NCBI GenBank assembly: GCA_022843145.1
Contig: JALHOF010000010.1
Coordinates: forward strand, 62,001 to 126,000
Length of the DNA: 64,000 nucleotides
From: Hyphomicrobium sp.
GTDB taxonomy: Bacteria; Pseudomonadota; Alphaproteobacteria; Rhizobiales; Hyphomicrobiaceae
Direction: 5' to 3'
Positions 50,543-59,845 of this stretch are shown one piece after another. The notes under the pieces were generated by a model that saw only the letters and a program-made list of their open reading frames with translations, had not been told where the DNA came from and ran no database searches. Position 1 is the stretch's first letter. The number at the start of each line of letters is the position of its first letter. The position numbers and the translations under genes were made by a program.

Positions 50543-52363
50543 TTATTCCACAGTTACGGATTTCGCCAGATTGCGCGGCTGATCGACGTCCGTGCCCATG
50601 AATACGGCGGTGTGATAGGCGATGAGCTGGATCGGAACGGCATAGAGCAGCGGCGTCGCGAATGGGTGAGCCTTGGGCACGCGGATGTGGGTCGCAAGGC
50701 GGCAGCCGACCTTCGATGATTCGGCGTCCGAGACGAGGATGATCTGTCCGCCGCGGGCGGCGACCTCCTGCATGTTCGACATCGTCTTCTCGAACAGTTC
50801 GTCCTCCGGCGCGATGACGACGACCGGGACGTTCTCGTCGATGAGAGCAATCGGACCGTGTTTCAGTTCACCCGCGCCGTAGCCTTCGGCGTGGATGTAC
50901 GAGATTTCCTTGAGCTTCAGCGCGCCTTCGAGCGCCAAAGGGTAGCTGGTGCCGCGGCCGAGATAGAGCACGTCGCGCGCCTTGGACAACTCGTGGGCGA
51001 GCTTCTCGTACTCGTCCTCGTTGCGGAGAACGGTCGAGATCAGGCGCGGGATTTCGGTCAGGGCCTTGACGAGCTCGGCCTCCTGCGCGGCGTCGATGGT
51101 GCCGCGGGCGCGGCCCAGCGCGATGGCGAGGCAGGCGAGCACGGACAACTGGCAGGTGAACGCCTTGGTCGAGGCGACGCCGATCTCGGGACCGGCGAGC
51201 GTCGGCAGCACGGCGTGGGATTCGCGCGCGATGGTCGACGTGCGGACGTTGACGATCGAGGCGATCCGCTGGCCGTTCGCCTTGCAGTAGCGCAGCGTGG
51301 CCAGCGTATCGGCGGTTTCACCCGACTGCGACACGAACAGCGACAAGCCTCCCGGCGACAGCGGCGGCTCGCGGTAGCGGAATTCGGACGCGGTGTCGAT
51401 CTCGACCGGGATGCGGGCGATGCGCTCGATCCAGTACTTGCCGACGAGGCCGGCGTAATAGGCCGTGCCGCACGCGGAGATCGTGACGCGGCTGACGGAC
51501 GCGAGGTCGATGCCGAGGGGCGGGAAGTTGACGGTGCCCGCGGCCATGTCGAGATAGTTCGCGAGCGTGTGGCTGATGACTTCCGGCTGTTCGTGAATCT
51601 CTTTGGCCATGAAGTGGCGGTGGTTGCCCTTGTCGACGAGCAAGGCGCTGGCCACGGCCTTGACCAGCGGCCGCTCGACGCGAGCACCAGCGCGGTCGTA
51701 GATCTCGGCACCGGTACGGCGGAGAACCGCCCAGTCGCCTTCCTCGAGATAGGTGATGGTGTCGGTGAACGGGGCGAGAGCGATGGCGTCGGAGCCCAAG
51801 TACATCTCGCCGGTGCCGTGGCCGAGGGCCAGCGGGCTGCCCTGCCGGGCCGCGATCATCAGGTCGTCGTGCCCGGCGAAGATGATGCCGAGCGCGAACG
51901 CGCCTTCGAGGCGGCCGAGCGCGGCGCGCACCGCCTCGATCGGTCCGAGACCCTGCTGCATTCCGTCGGTGACGAGGTGGACGACAGCTTCGGTGTCGGT
52001 GTCGGTCTCGAACGTGTGGCCGCGCGCGGTGAGCTCGGCCTTAAGGTCGCGGTAGTTCTCGATGATGCCGTTATGGACGACCGAGACGCGATCGGACATG
52101 TGCGGATGCGCGTTGCGTTCAACCGGACGCCCGTGGGTCGCCCAGCGCGTATGTCCGATGCCGGTGCGCCCGGTGAGCGGTTCGGTCAGCAGGCGCGTTT
52201 CGAGGTTGCGGAGCTTGCCCTCGGCGCGGCGGCGCTCAAGGTGGCCATTCTCGACGGTGGCGATACCGGCACTGTCGTACCCGCGGTATTCCAGCCGGCG
52301 CAGCGCGTCGACGAGATCGGTCGCGACCGCCTTTGTTCCGAGAATTCCGACGATGCCGCACAT
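50543..52363 (-). CDS. glmS: Glutamine-fructose-6-phosphate aminotransferase (isomerizing)
   Basis: A 606-residue enzyme making glucosamine-6-phosphate, the first step of UDP-GlcNAc synthesis. MCGIVGILG gives the N-terminal Cys nucleophile of the glutaminase domain. GIGHTRWATHGRP and NGIIENYRDLK are further Ntn motifs. Two SIS domains contain FVSQSGETADTLATLR and YLGRGTSYPLALEGALKLKE, and the C-terminus DQPRNLAKSVTVE is canonical. The ATG at 52363 is needed to place Cys at position 2; the in-frame extension upstream was rejected. glmU lies upstream on the same strand, 173 bases away. Confidence 0.96.
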   Translation of the reverse strand: MCGIVGILGTKAVATDLVDALRRLEYRGYDSAGIATVENGHLERRRAEGKLRNLETRLLTEPLTGRTGIGHTRWATHGRPVERNAHPHMSDRVSVVHNGIIENYRDLKAELTARGHTFETDTDTEAVVHLVTDGMQQGLGPIEAVRAALGRLEGAFALGIIFAGHDDLMIAARQGSPLALGHGTGEMYLGSDAIALAPFTDTITYLEEGDWAVLRRTGAEIYDRAGARVERPLVKAVASALLVDKGNHRHFMAKEIHEQPEVISHTLANYLDMAAGTVNFPPLGIDLASVSRVTISACGTAYYAGLVGKYWIERIARIPVEIDTASEFRYREPPLSPGGLSLFVSQSGETADTLATLRYCKANGQRIASIVNVRTSTIARESHAVLPTLAGPEIGVASTKAFTCQLSVLACLAIALGRARGTIDAAQEAELVKALTEIPRLISTVLRNEDEYEKLAHELSKARDVLYLGRGTSYPLALEGALKLKEISYIHAEGYGAGELKHGPIALIDENVPVVVIAPEDELFEKTMSNMQEVAARGGQIILVSDAESSKVGCRLATHIRVPKAHPFATPLLYAVPIQLIAYHTAVFMGTDVDQPRNLAKSVTVE

Positions 52364-52470
52364 ATCAACCATCCCGATTCGAGTGTTGTATAGAACCGTG
52401 AGCCTTGCGGCAGCGGCATTCAAGTCAAACCTTGTTACCCATTTTGACCCATGCCGGCCGCCCTCAGACC

Positions 52471-52597
52471 TTGGCTTTGCGCCGGGCCATCATGGTCCGG
52501 AACTTGGCCGCCCAGCCTTCTCGCGCTTTGTCGCCTTCAGCCTTTGGCTTTGCGCCGGGCCATCATGGTCCGGAACTTGGCCGCCCAGCCTTCTCGC
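52471..52597. repeat. 54-bp direct repeat of the glmU 3' end
   Basis: Two identical 54-bp blocks, 52471-52524 and 52544-52597, with a period of 73 bases. The second is the end of the glmU coding region. The first lies beyond the glmU stop codon and, read in the same way, encodes the same C-terminal residues ([18 protein letters not shown]) plus V and a stop. It is likely a tandem duplication remnant. Confidence 0.85.
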
Positions 52598-53907
52598 TCC
52601 TCTTGCGAGGATCGTTCCAACGCGAGGGCATCGGCGGAAACGTTCTTGGTAATGACGCTGCCCGAGCCGATGTAGGCCCCGGCTCCGATCTTGACGGGGG
52701 CGACGAGGGCGGAGTTGGAGCCGACGAAAGCCCCGTCGCCGATCTCGGTCCGATGCTTCAGGAAGCCGTCGTAGTTGCAGAAGATGGTGCCGGCGCCGAT
52801 GTTGGCCTTGGCGCCGACCGAGCCGTCGCCGAGGTAGGCGAGATGGTTCGCCTTGGCGCCCGCTCCCATGCTGACGTTCTTGACCTCGACGAAGTTGCCG
52901 ATATGGACGTCGGCGCCCAACGTCGCGCCGGGCCGCAGACGGGCGAACGGGCCGACACGCGCGCCGCGCCCGATGACCGCGCCCTCGATATGGCAGTTGG
53001 CGTTGATGCGGACGCCGTCCTCGACGACGACGCCGGGACCGAAGAACACGTTGGGCTCGATGACGACGTCGCGGCCGACGACGGTGTCGGCGCTGAACCA
53101 GACGGTCTCAGGCGCAATCAGCGTGGCGCCGTCGCGCATGGCGGCGCGGCGGCGGCGAGCCTGGAAGATGGCTTCGGCGGCGGCCAGCTGATCGCGGGCG
53201 TTGACACCGAGCACTTCGTCCTCCGGGCATTTGACGACGGCGGCTCGGAGGCCATCGGCGCGGGCGATCTCGACGGCGTCGGTCAGGTAATATTCGCCTT
53301 TGGCGTTGGCATTGCCGATGCGCCCGAGCAGACCGGCGAGGCCGGAAACGCGAAACGCGACGACGCCGGAGTTGCAGAGGCGCACCTCGCGCTCGGCGCC
53401 GGAGGCGTCCTTGTCCTCGCGGATGGCGGCGAGCGACCCGTCGGCGTCACACAGGAGGCGACCGTACCCCGCCGGGTCGACGGCGTCGAAGCCGAGGACG
53501 ACGACATTGGATCCCGCTGCGAGAGCCGCGCGCAGCCGCGCTATGGTGTCAGGTTCGATCAGCGGCGTATCGGCGTAGAGGACGATGACGTCGCCAGTGT
53601 GGGCGGCGATCGCCTCGCGGGCGGCGAGCACGGCGTCGGCGGTGCCGCGCTGCTCGTGCTGGACGAAGACGCGGGCATGAGGAGCGCGCCTGGTGACCTC
53701 GGCACGGACGTCGTCCATGCCCGGGCCGATGACGACGGCGAGATCAGCCGCAGCCGCGCCCTCCCCGCCTGCCGAAGCCGCAAGCGAAAGGACGTGACCG
53801 AGCATCGGCACGCCAGCGACCTGGTGCAGGACCTTGGGCAGGTCGGACTTCATGCGGGTGCCCTTGCCGGCGGCGAGGACGACGATCAGCAGCTTGGGCT
53901 CGGTCAT
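52537..53907 (-). CDS. glmU: Bifunctional UDP-N-acetylglucosamine pyrophosphorylase / glucosamine-1-phosphate acetyltransferase
   Basis: A 456-residue enzyme acting after glmS. The pyrophosphorylase domain has the nucleotide loop [20 protein letters not shown] and the substrate strand [15 protein letters not shown]. The left-handed beta-helix domain with hexapeptide repeats runs through [60 protein letters not shown] and [20 protein letters not shown]. The C-terminal tail is basic ([16 protein letters not shown]). The last 54 bases are duplicated just downstream of the stop. It is followed by glmS, giving a glmU-glmS amino-sugar unit. Confidence 0.96.
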   Translation of the reverse strand: MTEPKLLIVVLAAGKGTRMKSDLPKVLHQVAGVPMLGHVLSLAASAGGEGAAAADLAVVIGPGMDDVRAEVTRRAPHARVFVQHEQRGTADAVLAAREAIAAHTGDVIVLYADTPLIEPDTIARLRAALAAGSNVVVLGFDAVDPAGYGRLLCDADGSLAAIREDKDASGAEREVRLCNSGVVAFRVSGLAGLLGRIGNANAKGEYYLTDAVEIARADGLRAAVVKCPEDEVLGVNARDQLAAAEAIFQARRRRAAMRDGATLIAPETVWFSADTVVGRDVVIEPNVFFGPGVVVEDGVRINANCHIEGAVIGRGARVGPFARLRPGATLGADVHIGNFVEVKNVSMGAGAKANHLAYLGDGSVGAKANIGAGTIFCNYDGFLKHRTEIGDGAFVGSNSALVAPVKIGAGAYIGSGSVITKNVSADALALERSSQEEREGWAAKFRTMMARRKAKG

Positions 53908-54355
53908 GGGGCTCTACGGTGTGCGTGGCTGGCGCCGGGTAAGAGGCATTCGTCAGAATCAGGCCGGCCCGTGCGCCGTGCCGGACCCAGCAGGTACGGG
54001 ACCGGAATCAAAACCCGTATCCCGCGATGCATAGCGCTCCGGGCGCGACATCCACAAGTCGGCTTCCGGCAAAGGAGTACCGCGTCCGGCGGCGATCCGA
54101 TAACGGCCAGGACCGGCCGGACCCCGGAAAATGCCAGCGAAAGCGGCGCTCACGGCAGATCGGCAAGCCATAGGTCATCCACAACTGGGCGCGCGCGCGA
54201 GGTGCGGCGGCGTTGACCCGGCAAAAGGACTCACACCAGGGTTGGGATTGCAATTGAACCTGCGTCAACGCGTACCTCCGCGCTGATCCGGCGGCGCCTG
54301 CACTTCGCCGGACACGAGCTTTTTGCCATTCCACTCTGAGTGTTGGACGACCGCC
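53908..54355. other. Intergenic region between divergent glmU and SPOR-like gene, no gene seen
   Basis: About 450 bases between glmU (minus) and the plus-strand envelope protein gene. It must carry the promoters of both. No protein-like ORF, RNA fold or repeat was recognised. Confidence 0.6.
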
Positions 54356-55411
54356 ATGACATCCGACGACCGCTCGACACCCGTCCCCGCGAAGCCTGCC
54401 GGCAACCGCCGAACCTTCGGCGCGTACGTCGTCGCCTGGGCTGCGCTGGCACTTCTGGCCACGTTCTATCTGACCGCGCTCGCGCTCAAGCCCGAACTCG
54501 TGACGGAACAGCTGCCGATTTTCCGGCCCGGCGAGCCCGAGGGCAACCAGGGCCAGCGCGCCATGTCGAAGGCGTTGGCCGAAGTCCAGGGTCTGCGGCA
54601 GAGCGTCTCCCAGATGCAGCTCGAATTGGCCAAACTTAAGACCGAGGTGAGCGCGACGCAGGATCAGGACAAGGCCATCGCGACGCGGATCGCCCAGCTC
54701 GAAGAGCGGGTGGCGGCGGCCCAGCCGACTTTGGCGAATGCGGCGGCGAAGGCGGCGACGGTCAGCGAGGCGAAGGTGGCCGAAGCCGCCCCCGCCGAGA
54801 AGGCTGCGCCGAAGCCGGCTGCGCGCAGCGAGCCCGCGCAACCCGGAAGGATCGAGACTGGACGGATCGAGACGGGCAGCATCGTGCCGGCCAAGTCGGG
54901 ACCGACGGTGGCATCGGCGCTCGCGTCGTCGGAGCCCGTTTCGATCGTGCGCCCGAAGGTGATCAACGCGCCGCAGCCTGCCGCCGCGGCGGCGCCATTG
55001 CCCGTCGTCGCGCCCGTCGCGGTTGCCCAAGCCGCGACAGCAGCGAAGTCTACCGCACCCGTCGTCACGTCGGACGCGGAGGCCGCCACGCTGACGAAGT
55101 TCGGCCCGGCGACGGTGACGCCGTCCAAGCCGGAAGCGGCAACAGGTCCGATCGGCTTGCGCATTTCGAACGGTCCGTCGCTCGACGCGTTGCGGCTCAG
55201 TTGGAGCCTGCTCGCCGATCGCCATCCGGCGCAGCTCGGAAGCATGGAAGCCCGCTATGCAGCGCGGGTTCCCGAAGGCGACGGCGATCCGACGTTCGAC
55301 CTCATCGCCGGACCGGTCAAGTCAACGGCTGATGCAAAACGGATTTGCAAGGCGCTGGCGGCGAAGAATATCCCCTGCCAGATCGGCAGCTTCGGCGGTC
55401 CCTCGCTTTAA
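54356..55411 (+). CDS. Membrane-anchored protein with coiled coil and SPOR-like C-terminus
   Basis: A 351-residue protein. After a basic N-terminus there is one transmembrane segment (AYVVAWAALALLATFYLTAL, about residues 22-41). A coiled coil (AMSKALAEVQGLRQSVSQMQLELAKLKTEV and following heptads) spans about residues 65-130. A long Ala/Pro/Lys linker follows. The C-terminal region (ISNGPSLDALRLSWSLLADR, then FDLIAGPVKSTADAKRICKA) resembles SPOR-like or divergent peptidoglycan-associated domains; this assignment is tentative. Cytoplasmic start and periplasmic tail are inferred. It is divergent from glmU. ATG at 54356. Confidence 0.7.
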   Translation: MTSDDRSTPVPAKPAGNRRTFGAYVVAWAALALLATFYLTALALKPELVTEQLPIFRPGEPEGNQGQRAMSKALAEVQGLRQSVSQMQLELAKLKTEVSATQDQDKAIATRIAQLEERVAAAQPTLANAAAKAATVSEAKVAEAAPAEKAAPKPAARSEPAQPGRIETGRIETGSIVPAKSGPTVASALASSEPVSIVRPKVINAPQPAAAAAPLPVVAPVAVAQAATAAKSTAPVVTSDAEAATLTKFGPATVTPSKPEAATGPIGLRISNGPSLDALRLSWSLLADRHPAQLGSMEARYAARVPEGDGDPTFDLIAGPVKSTADAKRICKALAAKNIPCQIGSFGGPSL

Positions 55412-55451
55412 TCAAGCGGGCACGCGGGCGACAAACCGGGTGGCGGCGCTA

Positions 55452-55673
55452 TCAGGGCTTCTTGGCCTCGGCGCGCGTGTCGATGCCAAGCAGGCGGTAG
55501 AGCCAGCAGCGCCCGGTCAAAACCGTGACAAGTGGATAGAGGCCGATCCAGCCCCACGGCTGCATCGAGGCCGGCGTGTTGCCGGCGTCGTGTAATCCGA
55601 GCGCCGCACCCACGAGCAGCAACCCGATCACGAAGCGGACGGCGATGTCCGCTTCACCGATGTTCGGTGTCAT
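55452..55673 (-). CDS. DUF2892 family small membrane protein (copy 1)
   Basis: A 73-residue protein with two hydrophobic segments (VRFVIGLLLVGAALGL and GWIGLYPLVTVLTGRCWLYRLLGI). It starts MTPNIGEADIAVR and ends LGIDTRAEAKKP. The pattern MTxNIGxxDxxVR...C(P/W)xYxxLG is that of DUF2892 (YgaP-like transmembrane domain). It is a paralogue of the next gene, 11 bases apart. Function is unknown. Confidence 0.85.
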   Translation of the reverse strand: MTPNIGEADIAVRFVIGLLLVGAALGLHDAGNTPASMQPWGWIGLYPLVTVLTGRCWLYRLLGIDTRAEAKKP

Positions 55674-55684
55674 CGTGGCGAACC

Positions 55685-55888
55685 TCAGGCCTTGCGGCCG
55701 CAGGTGTTGACGCCGAGGATGGAATAGGCCGGGCAGTTGCCGATCAGCGCGGTGCCGAGCGGGACGAGGCCGAGCCAGCCCCAGATCGACGGTGCGACGC
55801 CCGGGATCAAGCCGAGCGCGAGCGCGACGAGACCGAGCCCGACGACGATGCGGACGATGCGGTCGAGCGATCCGATGTTCGTGGTCAT
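55685..55888 (-). CDS. DUF2892 family small membrane protein (copy 2)
   Basis: A 67-residue protein starting MTTNIGSLDRIVRIVVGLGL, with a second hydrophobic segment GWLGLVPLGTALIGNCPAYS and the end ILGVNTCGRKA. The CPAY...LGVNTC pattern is typical of DUF2892. Its stop is just before the start of copy 1, so the two are probably co-transcribed. Confidence 0.88.
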   Translation of the reverse strand: MTTNIGSLDRIVRIVVGLGLVALALGLIPGVAPSIWGWLGLVPLGTALIGNCPAYSILGVNTCGRKA

Positions 55889-56054
55889 ATGCAGATCTCC
55901 AAGGTCAATTGCGCGATGCGGCGCGTGCCGGCATCACAACGAGAAGTCGGGGCCTAAACTAGCACGCGAAGGGCTGACCTGACTGATCGAAATCAAACCG
56001 CGCCGGTCGTCCCCGGCGAACGGGCGCCCGCTGTCAGACGTCTTAGGTCAGAAG

Positions 56055-57050
56055 TCAAACGTCATCGGCATTGAAGGTGTCGCAGACCTGCATCTTGCCG
56101 TTCTCGAAGCCCTTCTTGAACCAGCGCACGCGCTGCGCCGACGAGCCGTGCGTGAAGGCGTCGGGGACGACGTGGCCCTGCGTCTTCTTCTGGATCATGT
56201 CGTCGCCGATGGCGCTGGCGGCGTTGAGGCCTTCCTCGATATCGCCGGGCTGCAGTCGGTTGTTGAGCTGGTGGTTGAGATTGGCCCAGACGCCGGCGAG
56301 GCAATCGGCCTGCAACTCCATCCGCACCTGGATCTGATTGGCGAGGCGCGGGTTACGGCTTTTCAGCTCCTGCACCTTGTCGGCGATACCGAGAATGGTC
56401 TGAACGTGATGGCCGACCTCGTGCGCGATGACGTAGGCCTGCGCAAAGTCGCCCGGCGCCTGGAAGCGGCGCTTCAATTCCTCATAGAACACGAGATCGA
56501 CATAGATCTTCTGATCGAGCGGGCAATAGAACGGCCCCATCGCCGACTGGCCGACGCCGCACGCGGTCTGCGTCGCGCGCGAGAACAGCACGAGACGCGG
56601 CTCCTTGTAGGACTTGCCGAACGATTGGAACACGCGCGTCCAAACGTCCTCGGTGTCGGCGAGCACGCGCTTGATGAACGTGCCCATCTCGTCGTTGCCG
56701 GCCGGCGATTTCTGCGCCGCGCCGCCGGGCGAACTGCCTTGTCCGCCGGGGAGCCCGGGGATATCGAAGGGTGTTTTCTGCGAGGTCTGGGTGGGACGGC
56801 CGGCCTCGGAGCGCGGCATCTGCGGCACGTCGGGGAAAGCGCCGGGGCTGCCGCCGCGCAGGAGATCGAGCGGGTTCAGCCCGAACAACAGCATGACCGC
56901 GCCGATGATGAGCATCGTCGTCAAGCTCATGCCGCCGCCGCCGATGGGGATCTGGATGCCGCGGCCGCCGGGGAAACCGAAGCCGCCGCCGCCCTGGCCG
57001 CGCCGGTCCTCGACGTTTTTGCTCTCGCGATCCTGTTCGTCGTAGCGCAT
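56055..57050 (-). CDS. Neutral zinc metallopeptidase, YpfJ family
   Basis: A 331-residue membrane-anchored peptidase. The Gly-rich N-terminal part (GQGGGGFGFPGGRGIQIPIG) is followed by one transmembrane helix (LTTMLIIGAVMLLFGLNP). The catalytic zinc motif is VIAHEVGHHVQTILG with H210, E211 and H214. Upstream is FYCPLDQKIYVDLVFYEEL, and downstream ELQADCLAGVWANL supplies the third ligand region. All match the putative neutral zinc metallopeptidase family (KPN_02809/YpfJ). The C-terminus FKKGFENGKMQVCDTFNADD is conserved. Substrate is unknown. ATG at 57050. Confidence 0.93.
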   Translation of the reverse strand: MRYDEQDRESKNVEDRRGQGGGGFGFPGGRGIQIPIGGGGMSLTTMLIIGAVMLLFGLNPLDLLRGGSPGAFPDVPQMPRSEAGRPTQTSQKTPFDIPGLPGGQGSSPGGAAQKSPAGNDEMGTFIKRVLADTEDVWTRVFQSFGKSYKEPRLVLFSRATQTACGVGQSAMGPFYCPLDQKIYVDLVFYEELKRRFQAPGDFAQAYVIAHEVGHHVQTILGIADKVQELKSRNPRLANQIQVRMELQADCLAGVWANLNHQLNNRLQPGDIEEGLNAASAIGDDMIQKKTQGHVVPDAFTHGSSAQRVRWFKKGFENGKMQVCDTFNADDV

Positions 57051-57281
57051 GGGGCCTGCTCCTGGTGCCGCAGCGTAAGCCCGGCGGATGGTTACTGTTG
57101 CGTTGATTCAGCACGAGGACGGCTGTGACACAAGAGGCGGGCACGGCGATACGCGGTTTTCGGAGGCTGCTGGATCCGCACGGCGGGCACCGGGACGGCA
57201 CGCATTAACCGTTCGTCAACCATCGTCGGGCAAGCTCGGGATTAACGTTTTGGAAACCCTGCCTGAAGCTTGGCGCACACC

Positions 57282-57860
57282 ATGGACACCCCCGTTTTCG
57301 ATTGCGGCGAGATCGCTCGTTCGACGTCCTCGCTGAACGACGTCAAGAACGACACCGGGCGGGTCGCGTTCTGCGGCCCCTACGTGCTGTCGGCGATCAC
57401 CGGCTTTCCGATCACCCGCATCGAGGGCGTGATCAACGAGTATCGTGACGTTCCAGAAGGCCGGAAGCCGGTCGTGCGCGGGACCTACTCGGACGAGGTC
57501 GAAGTCGCGTTGCACGCGTTCGGCTACCGGATGGAGCTGAAGGAAGGCTTCATGCACATGGAGCGCAAGGCGCGGCCGACGGTGATGGGGTGGATGCAGA
57601 AGCCGCGCAACACCTGGGCGCACTACATCCTGGCCATCCACAAGGGCAAGGAAGGCCACTGGATCCTGATCAAGGGCGTCAAGATGTGCGATACCTTCAC
57701 GGAGGGGAAATGGACCTTCGTGGTCGACGGCCCGCACCGCGGCTGCCGGATCATGGAGGTGTTCGAGGTCAAGCGCGCGACGAAGGAGCTGGAGCGCGAT
57801 TACGACTTCGGCGCGCGTCCGCAAAACCAAACGGCGGCCGTGGATACGACCGCCGCTTGA
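57282..57860 (+). CDS. Putative cysteine-peptidase-like protein, unknown function
   Basis: A 192-residue soluble protein. It has C31 in VAFCGPYVLSAITG, an N-terminal Cys followed by a helix, like papain/C39-like enzymes. It continues with HYILAIHKGKEGHWILIKGV (H114 or H126) and MCDTFTE (D137). Cys, His and Asp in this order with a beta strand GHWILI around the His suggest the papain-like fold, but the usual Q/N before Cys is absent. It may also be an inactive relative. It starts with an ATG at 57282. It is convergent with efp, whose stop is 25 bases past its end. Confidence 0.6.
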   Translation: MDTPVFDCGEIARSTSSLNDVKNDTGRVAFCGPYVLSAITGFPITRIEGVINEYRDVPEGRKPVVRGTYSDEVEVALHAFGYRMELKEGFMHMERKARPTVMGWMQKPRNTWAHYILAIHKGKEGHWILIKGVKMCDTFTEGKWTFVVDGPHRGCRIMEVFEVKRATKELERDYDFGARPQNQTAAVDTTAA

Positions 57861-57884
57861 TCAATCTCTGCTGGAGCTGAAAGC

Positions 57885-58454
57885 TCAGTCCTTGGCACGT
57901 TCGACGTACTCGCCGGTCTCGGTCATGATGACGACGCGGGTGCCGGTGCCGATGTGCGGCGGCACCATGATGCGGGCGCCGTTCGAGAGCTTCGCCGGCT
58001 TGTAGGACGACGACGCCGTCTGGCCCTTGACGACCGGATCGGCCTCGACGATCTCCAGCGTCACGCGCTGCGGCAGCTCGATCGCGATCGGCACGCCGTC
58101 ATGCAGCGACACCGAGCACGTCATGTTCTCCTGCAGCCATTGCGAGCTGTCACCGATCACCTCCTTGGGGATCGAGATCTGGTCGAACGATTCAGGCTGC
58201 ATGAAGTTGTAACCCATGTCGTCCTCGTACATGTAGTTGTAGTCTTTCTCCTCGAGGTAGGCGCGCTCGACCTGGTCGGTGGTGCGATAGCGCTCGACGA
58301 CCTTCACGCCGTCGGCGATGCGGCGCATTTCGAGATGGGTGACGGGCGTGCCCTTGCCGGGATGGATGTTCTCGGCGTGCATGACGACGGCAAGCCGGCC
58401 TTCCAGATCCAGAACATTGCCCTTGCGGATCGAGCTTGCGATGACCTTGACCAC
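57885..58454 (-). CDS. efp: Elongation factor P
   Basis: A 189-residue protein that relieves ribosome stalling at polyproline stretches. The three OB-like domains are present: [48 protein letters not shown] and [20 protein letters not shown], ending [18 protein letters not shown]. The modified lysine is K34 in HPGKGTP, the position lysylated by EpmA. A GTG start at 58454 with GGAGAT eight bases upstream is chosen. The in-frame extension to 58772 runs through tandem repeats. Divergent from epmA. Confidence 0.95.
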   Translation of the reverse strand: MVKVIASSIRKGNVLDLEGRLAVVMHAENIHPGKGTPVTHLEMRRIADGVKVVERYRTTDQVERAYLEEKDYNYMYEDDMGYNFMQPESFDQISIPKEVIGDSSQWLQENMTCSVSLHDGVPIAIELPQRVTLEIVEADPVVKGQTASSSYKPAKLSNGARIMVPPHIGTGTRVVIMTETGEYVERAKD

Positions 58455-58530
58455 TAACGTATCTCCAATGTTGCAGGCCCGCTTGCGATGGCGCCGTGAC
58501 CCTGAACAGGGAACGCGCGGCCGGACGCGG

Positions 58531-58586
58531 TGCCAGTGACGTAGTGCCAGTGACGCAATGCCAGTGACGCAATGCCAGTGACGCAA
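58531..58586. repeat. Tandem 14-bp repeat array upstream of efp and epmA
   Basis: Four 14-base units: TGCCAGTGACGTAG (58531-58544), then three copies of TGCCAGTGACGCAA (58545-58558, 58559-58572, 58573-58586), followed by a partial TGCC. It lies in the 326-base gap between divergent efp and epmA, so it may overlap a promoter of either. The rest of this gap shows no gene or RNA. Confidence 0.88.
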
Positions 58587-58780
58587 TGCCTGGACGCCGT
58601 GTCTGGGACCGGGGGCGGTGCAGAAAGCCGGGACATTCCGGGAATCTCGGGGTTCTCTTAGCCCGTCCCGCGCCCGAGGCCAAGGGGGCAGGACGGCGGG
58701 CGGCGTGCCCGCATGGCCGCAGCGCCCGTGTCCGGAAAGCCTGCGACGACCCCAACGACGGAAGCGAACCACGGGACCCG

Positions 58781-59845
58781 ATGAAGACGACGACGCCCTT
58801 CTGGGATAAAGACCGGCACGCCGACCGCAGGCCGATGCTGTTGGCGCGGATGCGGATCAAGGCGGCGATGCGCGTCTGGTTCGAAGCGCAGGGCTTCGTC
58901 GAGGTCGAAACCGGCTGCCTGCAGGTGTCACCGGGAAACGAGACGCACCTGCATGCGTTCGCAACGGACCTCGTCGGCACCGATCTCGCCCGCACGCGGC
59001 TCTATCTGCACACCTCGCCCGAGTTCGCGATGAAAAAGCTCGTGGCGGCGGGGGAGACGCGGATCTTCAGCTTCGCGCCGGTGTTCCGCAATCGCGAGCG
59101 CGGTCCGCTGCACGCACCCGAGTTCACCATGCTCGAATGGTACAGGGCGGGAGAACCATGCGAGCAGTTGTATGCGGACTGCGCGGCGTTGGCGCGGATC
59201 GCGGCGGAGGTCACGGGACGCGCGGAATGGATCTGGCGTGAACGGTCGTGCGACGTGATGCGGTCCTACGACGAGACGAGCATTGCGCAGGCCTTCATGG
59301 AATTCGCTGGCATCGCGATCGAGGAGACCTACTCGGCCGATGCGACCGATCGCGACGCGCTGGCGGCACAGGCTCGGGCGCAAGGCATCGCGGTGCGCGA
59401 CGGCGACGGCTGGCCGGATATCTTCTCGAAGGTTCTGACCGAGCGCATCGAGCCGTATCTCGGGCGCTTGCGGCTCGAATGCCTGACGGACTACCCGATC
59501 CACGAAGCGGCGCTGGCGCAGCCGGTCGCGGGCTTCCCGCACCTCGCGCAGCGGTTCGAACTCTATTGCTGCGGCGTCGAGCTTGCGAACGGTTTCGGCG
59601 AACTGACGGACCCGGTGCGGCAACGGGCGAACCTCGAAAGCCAGATGCGCGCGCGCGTCGCGATCCATGGCGAGCGCTACCCGATCGACGAGGACTTCAT
59701 CGCCGCGCTGGCGCACATGCCGGCGACGTCGGGATGCGCGATGGGCTTCGACCGTCTGGTAATGCTGGCGACCGGGGCGACCCGCCTGGAACAGGTGATA
59801 TGGTCGCCCCTCCCCGCCGCAGAAATCATCGGCCCTCGTCGATAA
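58781..59845 (+). CDS. epmA: EF-P (R)-beta-lysine ligase EpmA (PoxA/GenX)
   Basis: A 354-residue class II lysyl-tRNA-synthetase-like enzyme without an anticodon domain. It starts [20 protein letters not shown]. Class II motif 2 region is [20 protein letters not shown] and LEWYRAGE; motif 3 is [20 protein letters not shown]. The mid-section ([16 protein letters not shown]) matches EpmA. The missing anticodon-binding domain fits an enzyme modifying K34 of EF-P. ATG at 58781. efp is divergent upstream, and epmB lies downstream after a 466-base gap, so all three components are clustered here. Confidence 0.93.
   Translation: MKTTTPFWDKDRHADRRPMLLARMRIKAAMRVWFEAQGFVEVETGCLQVSPGNETHLHAFATDLVGTDLARTRLYLHTSPEFAMKKLVAAGETRIFSFAPVFRNRERGPLHAPEFTMLEWYRAGEPCEQLYADCAALARIAAEVTGRAEWIWRERSCDVMRSYDETSIAQAFMEFAGIAIEETYSADATDRDALAAQARAQGIAVRDGDGWPDIFSKVLTERIEPYLGRLRLECLTDYPIHEAALAQPVAGFPHLAQRFELYCCGVELANGFGELTDPVRQRANLESQMRARVAIHGERYPIDEDFIAALAHMPATSGCAMGFDRLVMLATGATRLEQVIWSPLPAAEIIGPRR

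Noticed and set aside
58455-58772. In-frame N-terminal extension of EF-P on the minus strand
   Set aside because: It runs through the 14-bp tandem repeats, giving a His/Trp-rich peptide. The GTG at 58454 has a good ribosome-binding site and gives the correct K34.
57885-59845. Shared operon of efp and epmA
   Set aside because: The two genes are divergent, so they are linked only by location.
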